Of a stretch of 64,000 nucleotides of DNA, positions 12,431-22,670 are shown one piece after another; position 1 is the first letter of the stretch; each line of letters begins with the position of its first letter. This DNA is from Liolophura sinensis (taxonomy: Eukaryota; Mollusca; Polyplacophora; Chitonida; Chitonidae). The stretch is taken from NCBI RefSeq assembly GCF_032854445.1, contig NC_088297.1:19107127-19171126 (forward strand), in the 5' to 3' direction. The notes under the pieces are model-generated. The model worked only from the letters and a program-made list of their open reading frames with translations. It was not told where the DNA came from and did no database searches. Position numbers and translations under genes: made by a program.

Positions 12431-12550
12431 AGGAAAGTTTCTGAACAAGATGCCACAGGTCAGTGGTTTATCCCAGGCACTCCAGCTTCCTCCACCCGCG
12501 AAAGTTCTTGAGAATGGCGTTAAGTAAGAGCCATATAAATAAATTAAATG
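12430..12550 (+). mobile_element. Weak SINE-like fragment
   Basis: Phrase GCCACAGGTCAGTGGTTTA then CAGCTTCCTCCACCCGCGAA, a GGCGTTAAGTAAGAGCCA core and an ATAAATAAATTAAATG tail followed by poly-A. Similar wording occurs near 11945-12000 and 18155-18195, so this may be another SINE subfamily. Confidence 0.45.
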
Positions 12551-12944
12551 ACAAAAAAAAAAAAAAAAGCAAACAAAGTCAGCATCCGTGTAAAGACAAC
12601 TTAAATGTATCTCCTCATTGACTAACTAGAAAGCCAGAACATCAGAACATTGAACCTTGCGGATTTAAAGCACTTTTCGTACAGTATCACAGCGATGGAC
12701 TGAAATACAGCCAATATGGTAAACACAATGACCCCAAATCGCTCAATCATTCAATGAATTTGCACGCTAGCTGTATATAAGTGAACTACCGACAAGGCTT
12801 CTGTGCCCGGTTTCACAAAGCACTCTTTAACGTTATGTTCACCTAACCACGGCAACCAGCACTGTAGGCATTAGTTGCAAGTTCGTGACGTTAAGAGAGC
12901 TTTGTGAAAATGGGCCCTGACTTCCATTCTGTGCTGAAATGAAA

Positions 12945-13045
12945 GAAAATGAGCTGAACTTGAACTCATGCCGAGCGCATTGGCGAGAAGTTCCAGTGTT
13001 ATTCTGCTCCACCATAGCACGCTACTCCATTCGGCCACGGAGGCC
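12945..13045 (-). mobile_element. SINE-1 head fragment
   Basis: Inverted head: GAGCTGAACTTGAACTCATG, CGCATTGGCGAGAAG, then a degenerate end with GGCCACGGAGGC. Confidence 0.55.
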
Positions 13046-13332
13046 TTTGGAAAACCATGTGTTGCTTTTAAACGTTACATAACCAATATGTAGGCCTACG
13101 TCAGGGTTACACTTGGGAAACATGGGTGGATTGAAGCCGATTTGAGAAAAAAAGCAACATAAAATAAGCCTGTTCTATTTAGGACGACTTTTTCTGATCC
13201 AACAATTTTGGTGGTCAAAATTATAGCGGCTCGGCTTAGTCATGGAGGTATCCATGGTTTAGTCAACCATTTTTATACGCCCCCCCCCCCTGCAAATAGA
13301 TGAAGCGTATTATGTTATAGCTATTCTGCCCG

Positions 13333-13930
13333 ACTGTCCAACTGTATTCGTGTCTGGGCCATACTTCCAACAGTTTTCAACATAGAGTTTAATTTTCGGT
13401 GGATACATAGATACACAAATGACAATGTGCCGCGACTCACATTTGTTCATTTCCGCTGTTGTCATAGTTACCAGATAGCCAGTTTCCCTATATATTCTAT
13501 ACAAATAGATATGAATTCGTGTCCGGGCTATAACCAGCAGTTTTCCGCGTTGAGTTTTCCTTTTTGGTGGACACATACATAAACATATGGTGATGTGTCG
13601 CGAGTCCTATTTGTCCATTTCTACAATTGTCGTGGTTACCAGATTGCCATTTACCTATGTATACATGTAAATAGATATGATTTCATGTCTGGGGCTATTG
13701 TTCTAACAGTTTTCCAGTTTTAATTTTTGGTGGATACATAGATACACAGATGACGATGTGTCGCGACTCACATTTTTCCATTTTCGCGGTTGTCATCGTG
13801 AACGGGTAGCTGTTTTCCTTATATGTACTATATAAACGGAAATGATTTTCATGTCCGCACTCCAACTCCAGCTGTGTCCCGCATAAATTTTCATTTGTGG
13901 TTGTAACTTGCGCGGTTGTCATGGTAACTA
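13333..13930. repeat. Roughly 178-bp diverged tandem array, 3-4 units
   Basis: Units begin near 13333, 13512 and 13690, with a partial unit from about 13850. Each has a 'CGTGTCNGGGC' start, a TTTTCGGTGGATACATAGAT-type middle, GATGTGTCGCGACTCACATT and an imperfect palindrome GTTGTCATNGTTACC. Copies differ at many positions. The final palindrome at 13915-13928 (GTTGTCATGGTAAC) fits the RFX X-box consensus. Confidence 0.75.
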
Positions 13931-14264
13931 CATACCTGTCACCAACACCCACGAAGACTCCCCTCAGGGGTTATACTCATCACAATGCTGGTGGTATTCT
14001 TTTATACACTTTAAACAGATGGATATGCTGTGGCGTATGTTGTGTTCACCTGAACTCTTGTCGTCTGTATAAACACAACACGGGTAATTCCCGGCTGGGA
14101 TGCAAATATCCACGTGCCAGGCACAAATTCGCACTCCTTGCAGGTGGATCAAACGTTACTGATCTACTGGCTGAAGTGTAAACGCAAGCAGCCATACATT
14201 AGCGGAATGGGATCAAAAGCCGACCTTTGAAAGTCCGGCGGGTCTACGCTAATCTCACCGCGGC

Positions 14265-14385
14265 TCTAGACCTGCGGATAGTCGTGGGTTTCCTCCGTGT
14301 TCTGCCCATTTCCTCCCAACACACATGTCATATACGTGAAACGTTGTTGAGTAGGGCGTAAAACAAAAACTAAGTCAGTCAAATC
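14265..14385 (+). mobile_element. SINE-1 3' half
   Basis: CCTGCGGATAGTCGTGGGTT start, CATTTCCTCCCAACAC, TGTTGAGTAGGGCGTAAAAC core. The tail is mutated to AAAACTAAGTCAGTCAAATC. Confidence 0.65.
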
Positions 14386-14675
14386 AACCAATCTGTCCTG
14401 TAGTTCGACTGTGGGTTTAAGTCGTGACGGATTTGTTTGGTAACCATTGGAGAGCATGACATGTATGGTTTCCTCTGGTTTGCCCCCATCCAGGCATAAA
14501 CCAGATTTCCGCCATGTAAACGAACAGATCTGGAACAGTACGTTAAATAAGACGTGAAATAATAAACAAATGATCCTGCATGTGTAGGCTGTTTATCGAC
14601 ACGGTCATTCACGCAGGTATGCCGTTGACTAATACATTTGAACTACTGGGATGTCTCTGCTGCCAAAAAGAAAAA

Positions 14676-14938
14676 TAATGTGTTAAATTTTACAGAAAGT
14701 CTGTTATCTGAGTGATGCTTGAATGTATTACTAGTATTAAATGTTATTGCAGCAGATTGTTCTGTGTAGTTTTGAATGTATTACTAGTATTAAATGTTAT
14801 TGCAGCAGATTGTTTTGTATAGTTTTGAATGTATTACTAGTATTAAATGTTATTGCAGCAGATTGTTCTGTATAGTTTTGAATGTATTACTAGTATTAAA
14901 TGTTATTGCAGCAGATTGTTCTGTATAGTTTCCAACTG
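14676..14938. mobile_element. MITE fragment with four 53-bp internal repeats
   Basis: The left edge (TTTTACAGAAAGTCTGTTAT, then GAGTGATGCTTGAATG) matches the terminal region of the MITEs at 20893 and 29194. From 14722 to 14933 a 53-bp unit, starting GTATTACTAGTATTAAATGT and containing TTGCAGCAGATTGTT, is repeated four times almost perfectly. The right terminus of the element is not seen. Confidence 0.75.
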
Positions 14939-15199
14939 ATTCAGAATTTTTGTTTACTCTTCTGTATTGTAGGTTGGTTTCGGAAAGAAACGCTATAGTC
15001 GAAAAATATTGGCTTCAATTCAGTTAATCAACATAACTGAAATACACGTGCGTCAAAATTTTGTTACCTAGACATCTTTTAATAGAAGGAAAAAGGGTTT
15101 GTACGAATGTGTAACGCCGTACGTACAAGGTTTGGAGATACTGGTAAACATGTTCCTGCCTGTCGTAAGCAATCGGATATTTCCGTAAAAACCGAGGCG

Positions 15200-15474
15200 A
15201 GGTCGTGCGTAACGCCGAGTAACCACGATTACTAATTATGCAACCGTGACCATCGCCAGTATTTCCAGGGTTACGATGACAACAAAGGGCTGGACCTAAC
15301 AAATCATGAGCAGCGTGTGGTCAGCCATTCTTGTCTAAACATGCCTGCTGTGTGTTCTTTGCTATGGTGGTAAACCGCCTTGTAGACGAAACATGCATTT
15401 TAACTGACCAGTTTGATGGACGTGTTAAAATAGGCCAGCCGAATTGAGGTTTAAGCTAGGGTTTACAAATACAG
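15200..15474 (+). promoter_or_regulatory. Likely promoter and 5' UTR exon of the first DHHC gene
   Basis: A consensus donor (ACAG then GTAAGTAAG) has its exon end at 15474. It can splice to the acceptor TTTTCATTTTCAG ending at 15836, eight bases before the ATG at 15845. A near-match to an RFX X-box, GTTACGATGACAAC, lies at 15270-15283 with one half-site mismatch. The transcription start is not determined. Confidence 0.4.
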
Positions 15475-15844
15475 GTAAGTAAGAAATGCATTTATGTCAA
15501 TGAACTACATAGCTTCCCTGAAAGTCTAAAACTGTATATACAGCTTAATCCCCCCCCTCTCTCTCTCTTTATCTCTCCATAAGGTGGGTCACAAATGTAG
15601 CCGAGTAAACTGTTTTGAGGTTAAGAAGAAGATTAACTTAAATCTATATACAACAGCTTCTTGATCCTGAGTCTCGTATACATTCTGATTAACGTTAGAA
15701 TCCCAGCCTGAACTGGCTCTTCCACCAAACACGTACACTCCCTCGTATAAGCCTGATTGGCCTGATCGTAAACACTTCCGGGAAGGAGTTTGTCCTATGA
15801 CTTTTTTATGATAATTTGCGAACTTTTCATTTTCAGGCGATACC

Positions 15845-16927
15845 ATGTCTATCGCAGTGACCATATCTAAAACTGAAGCTGACGCACGTGACGTCAGGAG
15901 TATGACGTTTATGGAAAGATTACGTCACACCCAACGTATCAGGAAAAGGCAGACGAGATCACCCAATCTTTCACGGGCAATGTTCTGTTATTTGATTGGT
16001 TCCGGACTGTATACTTTCCTCAGCCGCCTGGCAGGATATGGTTACGGTCATTTGGGAGACTGGCGAGTGTACCAGATAAAAGTTTTATTTACATTTTGCG
16101 CAGTGAACTGTTTTGTCAACATGTTGTGTTTGATCTTTTACGACACGAGTATAAAAAAGACCAAAGACAAGCCTGGATTGCCACGTCATTTGTGGGAAAA
16201 ACCACCCGACCGCTTTATCCCGTATCTCTACAACCACTCACAGAGCGACCATGTAGTGGCGCAAAACGGGTCGACGGTGGGCTGGAAGTGTGACGTTCAA
16301 ATGGAGCACAAGGACGGTCTTCCGTGGAGGTATTGTGACATCTGTGACGTCGATCTCCCGCCACGTGCCATTCACTGCTCCACATGCAACAAGTGTATTT
16401 TAAAACGCGATCACCACTGTTATCTGACAGGCGTCTGTGTCGGCCATTACAACCAGCGGTATTTCATAATGTTCGCCTTTCACGGCATGATAACAGCGAC
16501 TTGGGCTTTTTACTTGACCTGCTTGTATGTGAGAGACCACACCTGGGACCGCATCGCCTGGTTTGACTTTTTCCCTCCCTACAGCGGCTGGAAAGTTTTG
16601 GCAGGAAACATGTCGTTGGTAGAGTTCGTCATGATCCATCATTTATGGACGTTGTTAATTTCAAGCATTGCTGGCTGCGGTTACTTTGTAGGACAAGCGA
16701 CGCTTATTGCCCTCAACAAAACCCTGTATGAGTACACGAGGAAAGACCCGTTCCGATCCACCACGTCCGTTAGCAGTAACTTCCGGTCTGTGTTTGGGGA
16801 CTTCTGGGGAGTCAGTTTCATATTTCCCGCGCAAATCATTTTTCGCCAATCAGACGATGGATATCATTGGGAAGGCCTCAAGATGAAACGTCTCACGCAA
16901 TTAGCTGGAACAAAAAGACTATTTTAA
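15845..16927 (+). CDS. DHHC palmitoyltransferase, ZDHHC22-like, copy 1
   Basis: 360 residues in a single coding exon; a 5' UTR intron ends at 15836. The enzyme should transfer palmitate from acyl-CoA to cysteine thiols of proteins at ER/Golgi or plasma membranes. The cysteine-rich domain is complete: C164-x2-C167, H177-C178-x2-C181-x2-C184, then D189-H190-H191-C192 with catalytic C192, and C198. The usual Pro-Trp after DHHC is Tyr-Leu. Four hydrophobic segments fit the family plan: about 46-64, 78-99, 207-229 and 265-290. NKTLYE at 291-296 sits where the TTxE-type motif is expected. The VFGDFW stretch near 316 resembles the VFG.RW of vertebrate ZDHHC22. The residue order around the zinc site (RRDHHC-type, then GHYNQRYF) also favours the ZDHHC22/24 side of the family. 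The DHHC gene 6.8 kb downstream is clearly a paralogue. Confidence 0.88.
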   Translation: MSIAVTISKTEADARDVRSMTFMERLRHTQRIRKRQTRSPNLSRAMFCYLIGSGLYTFLSRLAGYGYGHLGDWRVYQIKVLFTFCAVNCFVNMLCLIFYDTSIKKTKDKPGLPRHLWEKPPDRFIPYLYNHSQSDHVVAQNGSTVGWKCDVQMEHKDGLPWRYCDICDVDLPPRAIHCSTCNKCILKRDHHCYLTGVCVGHYNQRYFIMFAFHGMITATWAFYLTCLYVRDHTWDRIAWFDFFPPYSGWKVLAGNMSLVEFVMIHHLWTLLISSIAGCGYFVGQATLIALNKTLYEYTRKDPFRSTTSVSSNFRSVFGDFWGVSFIFPAQIIFRQSDDGYHWEGLKMKRLTQLAGTKRLF

Positions 16928-17182
16928 TTAAGCCAGTTAACTGATTTCTATCATGTAAAGATTATGCATTTTCATACCATTGTCCTACCACCACAATTTT
17001 CCATGTACAGATGTATACTTATTCATGCGAATAACAGTCTTTTGGCAGTATATATTTTATGAATTTTTTTTCCGATTCCACATTTCGTCTAAAGGTCAAA
17101 ACACCGATTGCTTATACATAATATTATCCCCGAGGTCGTAGTTGAACTCTAAGTGTTCAACTTCTTTCTTTCTTCTTGACCG

Positions 17183-17515
17183 GCCCCACTGGCTCAGTAG
17201 GTAGAGCGTCCGCTTCGGAAGGCAGGGTAGGGGTCACCCCTACTTCCTTAGAAGATTAAGTTGTAGCTTCCTTGCTGGCGTTCAACCTTGAAGGGACAGT
17301 ACAACGACTGGTTGACCCGTATCAATATTATGGCTCGGGTGTGGCACCTTACTTTCCTTCGGTAAGTCGTCTCAGTGAAGCAGCACTACAGATAAAAGAG
17401 CTTTTGAAATCCGTCCTGCAAGAAGAAGGCACATTACATGCACTTTAAGGACTCATTCGCCGTCAGGTATATGACTGAAAAGTGTTATGTTAAACCCTAA
17501 TCGCTCACTCACTCA
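17183..17515 (+). mobile_element. SINE-2, near full length
   Basis: Head GGCCCCACTGGCTCAGTAGG with TAGAGCGTCCGCTTCGG, body with AAGTTGTAGCTTCCTTGC and CAACGACTGGTTGACCCG, and a CGCTCACTCACTCACC terminus. It is the opposite orientation to the copy in MRPL53 intron 1. Just 3' of the first DHHC gene. Confidence 0.8.
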
Positions 17516-17519
17516 CCAT

Positions 17520-17712
17520 TTTTTTCTTGAAATGCTTAACTTAAGCCACAGTGCTAGGAACGTGTTCATGTAAATTGGTACTACTTCAGCACATACATGT
17601 ATATGTATGAAAGCTTACCTGAGGTAAATTGAGAGGAAGGCGGGTTTCACAGCTGTTCGTGACCATTTTCCAACTATCATCCTGTTGTCTCCTCTGGTTT
17701 TACTCTCAAAAT
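17520..17712 (+). mobile_element. Half of the foldback element family
   Basis: Segments TTAAGCCACAGTGCTAGG, CTGAGGTAAATTGAGAGGAA and TTTCACAGCTGTTCGTGACC then CATTTTCCAACT line up with the right arm of the element at 60665-61315 and with 44690-44955. Confidence 0.55.
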
Positions 17713-17714
17713 CT

Positions 17715-19380
17715 GCAGATTTCATATTGTCATGTCATCTCTCATCTACATATATAAATGTATCAAATTTAATGGTGTTTCATAATGTTTCTTCTGTGCG
17801 AAGACATTTATCATGCAAAATATAATCCTGCTAAATTTACTGTATTGTTCTTTACAAATTGCGATGGGTGTTTCTTGAAGCACATGAAGTTCTTTGTGAC
17901 GATCAAAGAACCATTCTTTCTTTTGGAGAGACAATATCAGTATGCGCAGGACTAGAAACTGCGACTGTTACACAGTTACAATTGTGCTTATGAATACTCC
18001 TATACCAGAGAAATACTCTGAGTTACAACTGGGATCTGTTTCCACGAATCTCTGTTTCAATTAGTGATTAATACAGTGGCGGACGATGTTCACTTGTGTT
18101 GTGTAAAATTCCCTTGCTCAACGATATAACTTTTATAACTCACATGTCGCCAGTAACCTGCCAAAAGTCAGTGATTTTCTCGGGTTTCCATATATAAGGA
18201 TAATTGTGCGTCGCGAAACAATTTTGGTGTGCTGTTTGCTGTACACTCTAAATACTCATAAAACATAATGGTTTTGAAGTGTATTAATTACAGTTATAAA
18301 TTCGCGCCATATAAATAGATGTTTGATGGGTTATGATAATATTGTGTATTTTGAGTGATACCTTAATAAACTGCTACTGTAACATAATGTTATGGACAGC
18401 AACATCGATCCCCCATTACACTAACAAAACTATTCTGCTGGAATAACAGAACAAGTCAGTCAAGTCACAGTTTATAGCCACAGCAATCTGTATTCTTCTT
18501 CCACCCATGCAGTATAATTTTCTGTTTCTAAATTGCACGCCCACATAGAATTTAATATGCCTTTATTGAAAAAATCAACGTGAAAGGTGCCTCTTTATCT
18601 TAGAAATCTGTGGAATATGGGCAATGTTAAACATGACACCAGAGCGGAGTACGGCAAAGGATAAGCTTAAATTACAGCTAATGCTCCAGCATTTCTGCAG
18701 CGGCATCAACGACTTGTTGATATTTAAATATTGATATACACTCTAAAAAATCAATCTGTTGAATTAACAGAATACTGCATGGTTTCTGGGTGATAACAGC
18801 TTGTGTTATTCCATCACAATACTTTTGTTAATTTAAGGGGTTGTTGCGTTGTCCATATCACATAATGCTATGTTCTTGTAACATAATCTATTTTAGTATC
18901 GCTCAATAAAAATATTGTCAATGTTTTCAATGCCCAGTAAACGGTATTTAAGATGAAGGTGTTTTTTTTTTTTTTACTGAGAATTGGATGACAAAAATGG
19001 TATTTGTAATTTTAAGTGAATGTGACTTAAGATAAACACAGCATCTCTTAACGATATGTAAATGTTAATTGTTTAAGTAGTTGGATGTATGGTTAAAGAT
19101 CAGGATTTCATTCATTAAGGCAGGCCCATAGGCTATCAGCAAAATACGGATACTGTACAGGTCCCTACCGAAATATAGAACTATACCTCAGCATATGTTT
19201 GTATACAGTGTTTGTGTTTACAGTTTTGTGCTTGGAGAAACACCCAGTACAGGATGACTCAATGACCCTGTTAGTGCTGACTTGCTACAAGTTGTTTACC
19301 TCTAAATACTTAGAGAATGTAAATGTTCGTTAATCTGGCCAATTTGTGTTACTGGAAAAAACATAGCAATCTGAGTACCC
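17715..19380. other. Intergenic, repeat remnants only
   Basis: AT-rich, no supported exon. Near 18745 an ACACTCTAAAAAATCAATCT end followed by TTAACAGAATACTGCATGG resembles a MITE terminus related to those at 20893 and 29194. Near 18245 a TACACTCTAAATACTCATAA end may be another. A pure T run lies at about 18962-18974. Confidence 0.4.
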
Positions 19381-19593
19381 TACGCTACATGTCCAAATGC
19401 GGCATAAGGGGAGATAACCCTGCCAAACCTTCTCCACGCACGTGCCAGCCGTTGCTCCTGGCAACAGTCCAACTCGATCGTTACTATCGTGCACTCGCTT
19501 GCACAAACTCGCCCCGGTTGTTGTATGGGATGTGAAAATCACACGCGGATCTGCATGTAGACAGATACGACCTCGCCTGGTGCGAAAACGACG
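19380..19593 (+). promoter_or_regulatory. Likely promoter and 5' UTR exon of the second DHHC gene, with X-box
   Basis: A locally CG-richer stretch in AT-rich surroundings. GTTGCTCCTGGCAAC at 19451-19465 is a perfect two-half-site match to the RFX X-box consensus (GTTGCT, three-base spacer, GGCAAC). A strong donor (ACG then GTAAGTGACG) has its exon end at 19593. It can join the acceptor TTGATTTCAG ending at about 22583, a little upstream of the coding region. The start site is not known, and the X-box could fall in the exon itself. Confidence 0.5.
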
Positions 19594-20739
19594 GTAAGTG
19601 ACGTAATCTTCAAGGATTATGGCATGATAATCGTATAATCATGTCGCCTCTGTATGGCTACAATACAATACCCCCAAATTGGCGTTAATCCATTTATCAT
19701 TTTTTCGTTGCCAGGTCGATGTTGTTGTTGCACGCACTTGCATACATGTCTGTTGTGTTTACGTTCAAATGAGAACATCTTTTTCTTCCGTGTTCAAATA
19801 AATGCACATTGAAAAAAAGGGTTTGATAGCGATATGAGGATGATGTGTTAACAAAAATTAACCTTAATCCATTTTTGTGAGCTCAGTGTCAACGGGGTAC
19901 TAATTTAAGAATTTAATATCATTTTGTTTAATTAATGAATCTCCCGTTTTGTACGTATATGTGTCTTTGTTCACCGTTGTGCGTCACAGTTATTAGTAAC
20001 GTATTTTCTATTCTTTCTTTTTTTCTCTCTACAATAATCGAGGAATAGATGATTTCGTTTAATTTTGTACTAGCCTGTAGTTAATGTTCAGTTTAAAAAC
20101 AATGACCATACGAATTCGCATCGTTTCACATGTTTCCGAGTTTGCATTGTAAACTGTACTTTTTTGGTCTTTGACTAATAAACGTAGACGTTTATTTTCA
20201 ACATGTATATCTACTACACAATTTGTGAAGTATCTTTTTTATCTATAACGGAAATCCTAATATATTTCACCTGTTCATTGGTAAAAAAACAAGAAAGCTA
20301 CCTGTACATACAGTGTATATCTTTAAGGTTTGTGCAAACGTGGAAAGTTTATGCATTTTATGTTCAAACGTCTTCTGAACTGGCTACAACCCTCTAATTC
20401 AGAATAACCGATTTCTATTTTATCAGAGCATTACTTGTCTTCTCACACTTATAATGATTTAATTCATTCGTATTTCAAATTATTCAGGAAAGTTTCTAAT
20501 CGCTTATTTCGTTACCTTCGCCTTGGGTGAGGTTTACCCGATGTACTTTATTTTTTAAAAATTAAACATTGGCTTTCAGATCAGGCTGTTGATGGTTATG
20601 ACAATTTCTTTCTCTCAGTTAAGAAAGTATTGCTGTAAGCTTATATAAATGTATGTGAAACTCAGGTACTGTACCGTACAGTATATATACCAATGTTTTT
20701 AGCAAATTCATGAACAAACCTCCTGGATGAAAGCCACAG

Positions 20740-20835
20740 CCGTATTTTAAGCAGATAGAGCTGGATTCGAACCCTTAACCTGATTGGTATGTAAGGGGCC
20801 AATTGGCCACGGCCACTTCGCCGCTTTTGTCGAAT
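20740..20835 (-). mobile_element. tRNA-like SINE head fragment
   Basis: On the minus strand GCGGCGAAGTGGCCGTGGCC then TTAAGGGTTCGAATCCAGCT carries a B-box-type GGTTCGAATCC. No tail was recognised. Confidence 0.45.
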
Positions 20836-20892
20836 CTCCCGTCCGTTATAAGTGAAAACAACGATTTTATATGATAGTTGTCGAGCTTAAGC

Positions 20893-21160
20893 GTACATTC
20901 AAAAATTAGTCTGTTAATTTTAACATTAAGTCTGTTGTGTGAGTCATGCTACAGTATATTCTGCTATTGCAGCAGATTATTTTGTTAAATATAGCACACG
21001 TGCATATGATATTCTGTTACATGTAATTCAACGCAAAGATTAGACTAACAGGATGTTATGTTGAACATGGCAAAATACTGTACTATAAAATCGGTTCCAG
21101 CATCACTCAGATAACAGACTTTCTATGAAAATTAACATATTAAGTTTCTGAGTGTACAGG
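20893..21160. mobile_element. MITE with about 60-bp terminal inverted repeats
   Basis: The left end, ATTAGTCTGTTAATTTTAAC then AGTCTGTTGTGTGAGTCATG, mirrors the right end, which reads inwards as CACTCAGAAACTTAATATG then GAAAGTCTGTTATCTGAGTG. No coding capacity. It shares ends with the elements at 14676 and 29194. Confidence 0.75.
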
Positions 21161-22184
21161 CTGACATATAAATGAATTTGCTCTTGCTGATCGGAGTAGA
21201 ATCTAGTTGACAAAGCTCAAACTGGGTAAATATCTCTTGGTGCATGTTGACAGAAGAGATCTTTTCACAGACGTATACAGACAGAATTGTGCTGGTCATA
21301 CGTACGGTGTGTGTATAGTCTTGTCGTGCGTGCACCTGCCTACATGTAGGTTAGCGTGATAGTGTTACCCACAAAGCTCACCAAATATTCGTCATATTTA
21401 ATCGCGTCACCCATGTGGAATATGAACACGGGCAAGAGATTTGTCCTCTTTTTGGAGGAATTTACAGAAAAAGTGCATCAGAAAAATATTCAGAACTTAG
21501 TTCAGAAATGCTAAAATGATAAGATCGCTTTTTCCTCTTTTTCATGCCACTGTCTGTCTCGTCCCTGTGAACATTATGTTGACTGCATAACAACCTACTA
21601 TTTAAACCACGTGTGAAAGAGCAGGTTGTGTGTAGTTTGAGAATTTAATGTTTTTTAAAGGAAAACTACTGAAATATTTGGAACATGCTGTCTCCCCATC
21701 TTGCTATGATGCTATCCTCCCGTCTTTCATCTCAACTTGTCTATAGACGGGAATGGGGTACCCGTCTGTTATGATAGAGTATGGTGTTTACCTTTAATTT
21801 CATATGCTTAGACGATTAATGTACCCTGAAAGCACGTTTCATGTCATCGATCAGGCGTTATAGCATGAAAAACATCTAAGGCGAAAAGGCGTTTATCGCT
21901 CTTGCTGTTTGCTTTCTCTAACGTGTTTGTTTGTTGAATTTCTTCCCTGTCTGCTCGTTTGATAGTTTCGTTTGAGAGTTTCGTTAAGATGCACGCCACA
22001 TGAATCGTTTACAATTTATGCTCCTGTGCGAACAACAATTTGACTGCCGTGCCCATTTGCGTGAAAACAAGAGATAAACTTTTTTGTCTTCATAAATAAA
22101 TGCATAGCCTATTGTTGGCATTTCAGATGGTCTCATTTGCGGAGGAGTATCTGCATTCGAAATTATGCTAAATGGCCCAAGGTT

Positions 22185-22325
22185 AGATTGATTCGCCATG
22201 GTCATGAGTTTCCTTTGGGCTCTGTCCGGTTTCCTCACACCATAATTGTGGCTGCCGTCGTAAAAGTGAAATATTCTTGAGTACCGCGTGAAACATCAAT
22301 CAAATAACTAAATAAAAAAATAAAT
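22185..22325 (+). mobile_element. SINE-1 3' half
   Basis: GGTCATGAGTTTCCTTTGGG start, TTTCCTCACACCATAAT, TGAAATATTCTTGAGTACC core and a CAAATAACTAAATAAA tail. Confidence 0.7.
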
Positions 22326-22599
22326 ACTCGTCTCATTTAGTTCGGCAGATAGGTGTTCGTCAGTCCGTCTGTTGTCTGTAAACTACATTTATTTACTTTT
22401 CGTATTGGTGTTTTACACCTAATGAATCCTCGTCGTAATATGACTGAAAAATTATTAAATCACTAATATGTGTGTACGCTTGGAATTGTGCATTCTACCC
22501 ACTGTAATTCTCAAAAATTTAAATGTAAACATACCTGTCAAAGTCTAAACGATAATACGACCAAATTTCTCCATTGATTTCAGATTTGCAGAGCTCGGC

Positions 22600-22670
22600 A
22601 TGTCTGTAACGTTGACAATAACACCAAGTGCAACGACGGATGAAAATCCGACCGAAACCTTGGGTGAAAA
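22600..22670 (+). other. Out-of-frame N-terminal coding remnant or overlapping uORF of the second DHHC gene
   Basis: An ATG at 22600 opens a frame (stop at 22797) one base out of register with the DHHC frame. Its first residues, MSVTLTIT, resemble the MSIAVTIS start of the upstream paralogue, so this looks like the original N-terminus. The frame is lost near GGTGAAAAATGG, about 22663-22674, where the DHHC frame begins with a stop codon (22665-22667) just before ATG 22671. Either one base was gained or lost here (a true mutation or an assembly error in the A run) or it now acts as an overlapping upstream ORF. Confidence 0.6.

Noticed and set aside
13310-13952. Two minus-strand frames of 85-88 codons with shared ICVSMYPPKIK sequence
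   Set aside because: Their similarity is due to the roughly 178-bp tandem array, not to a protein domain.
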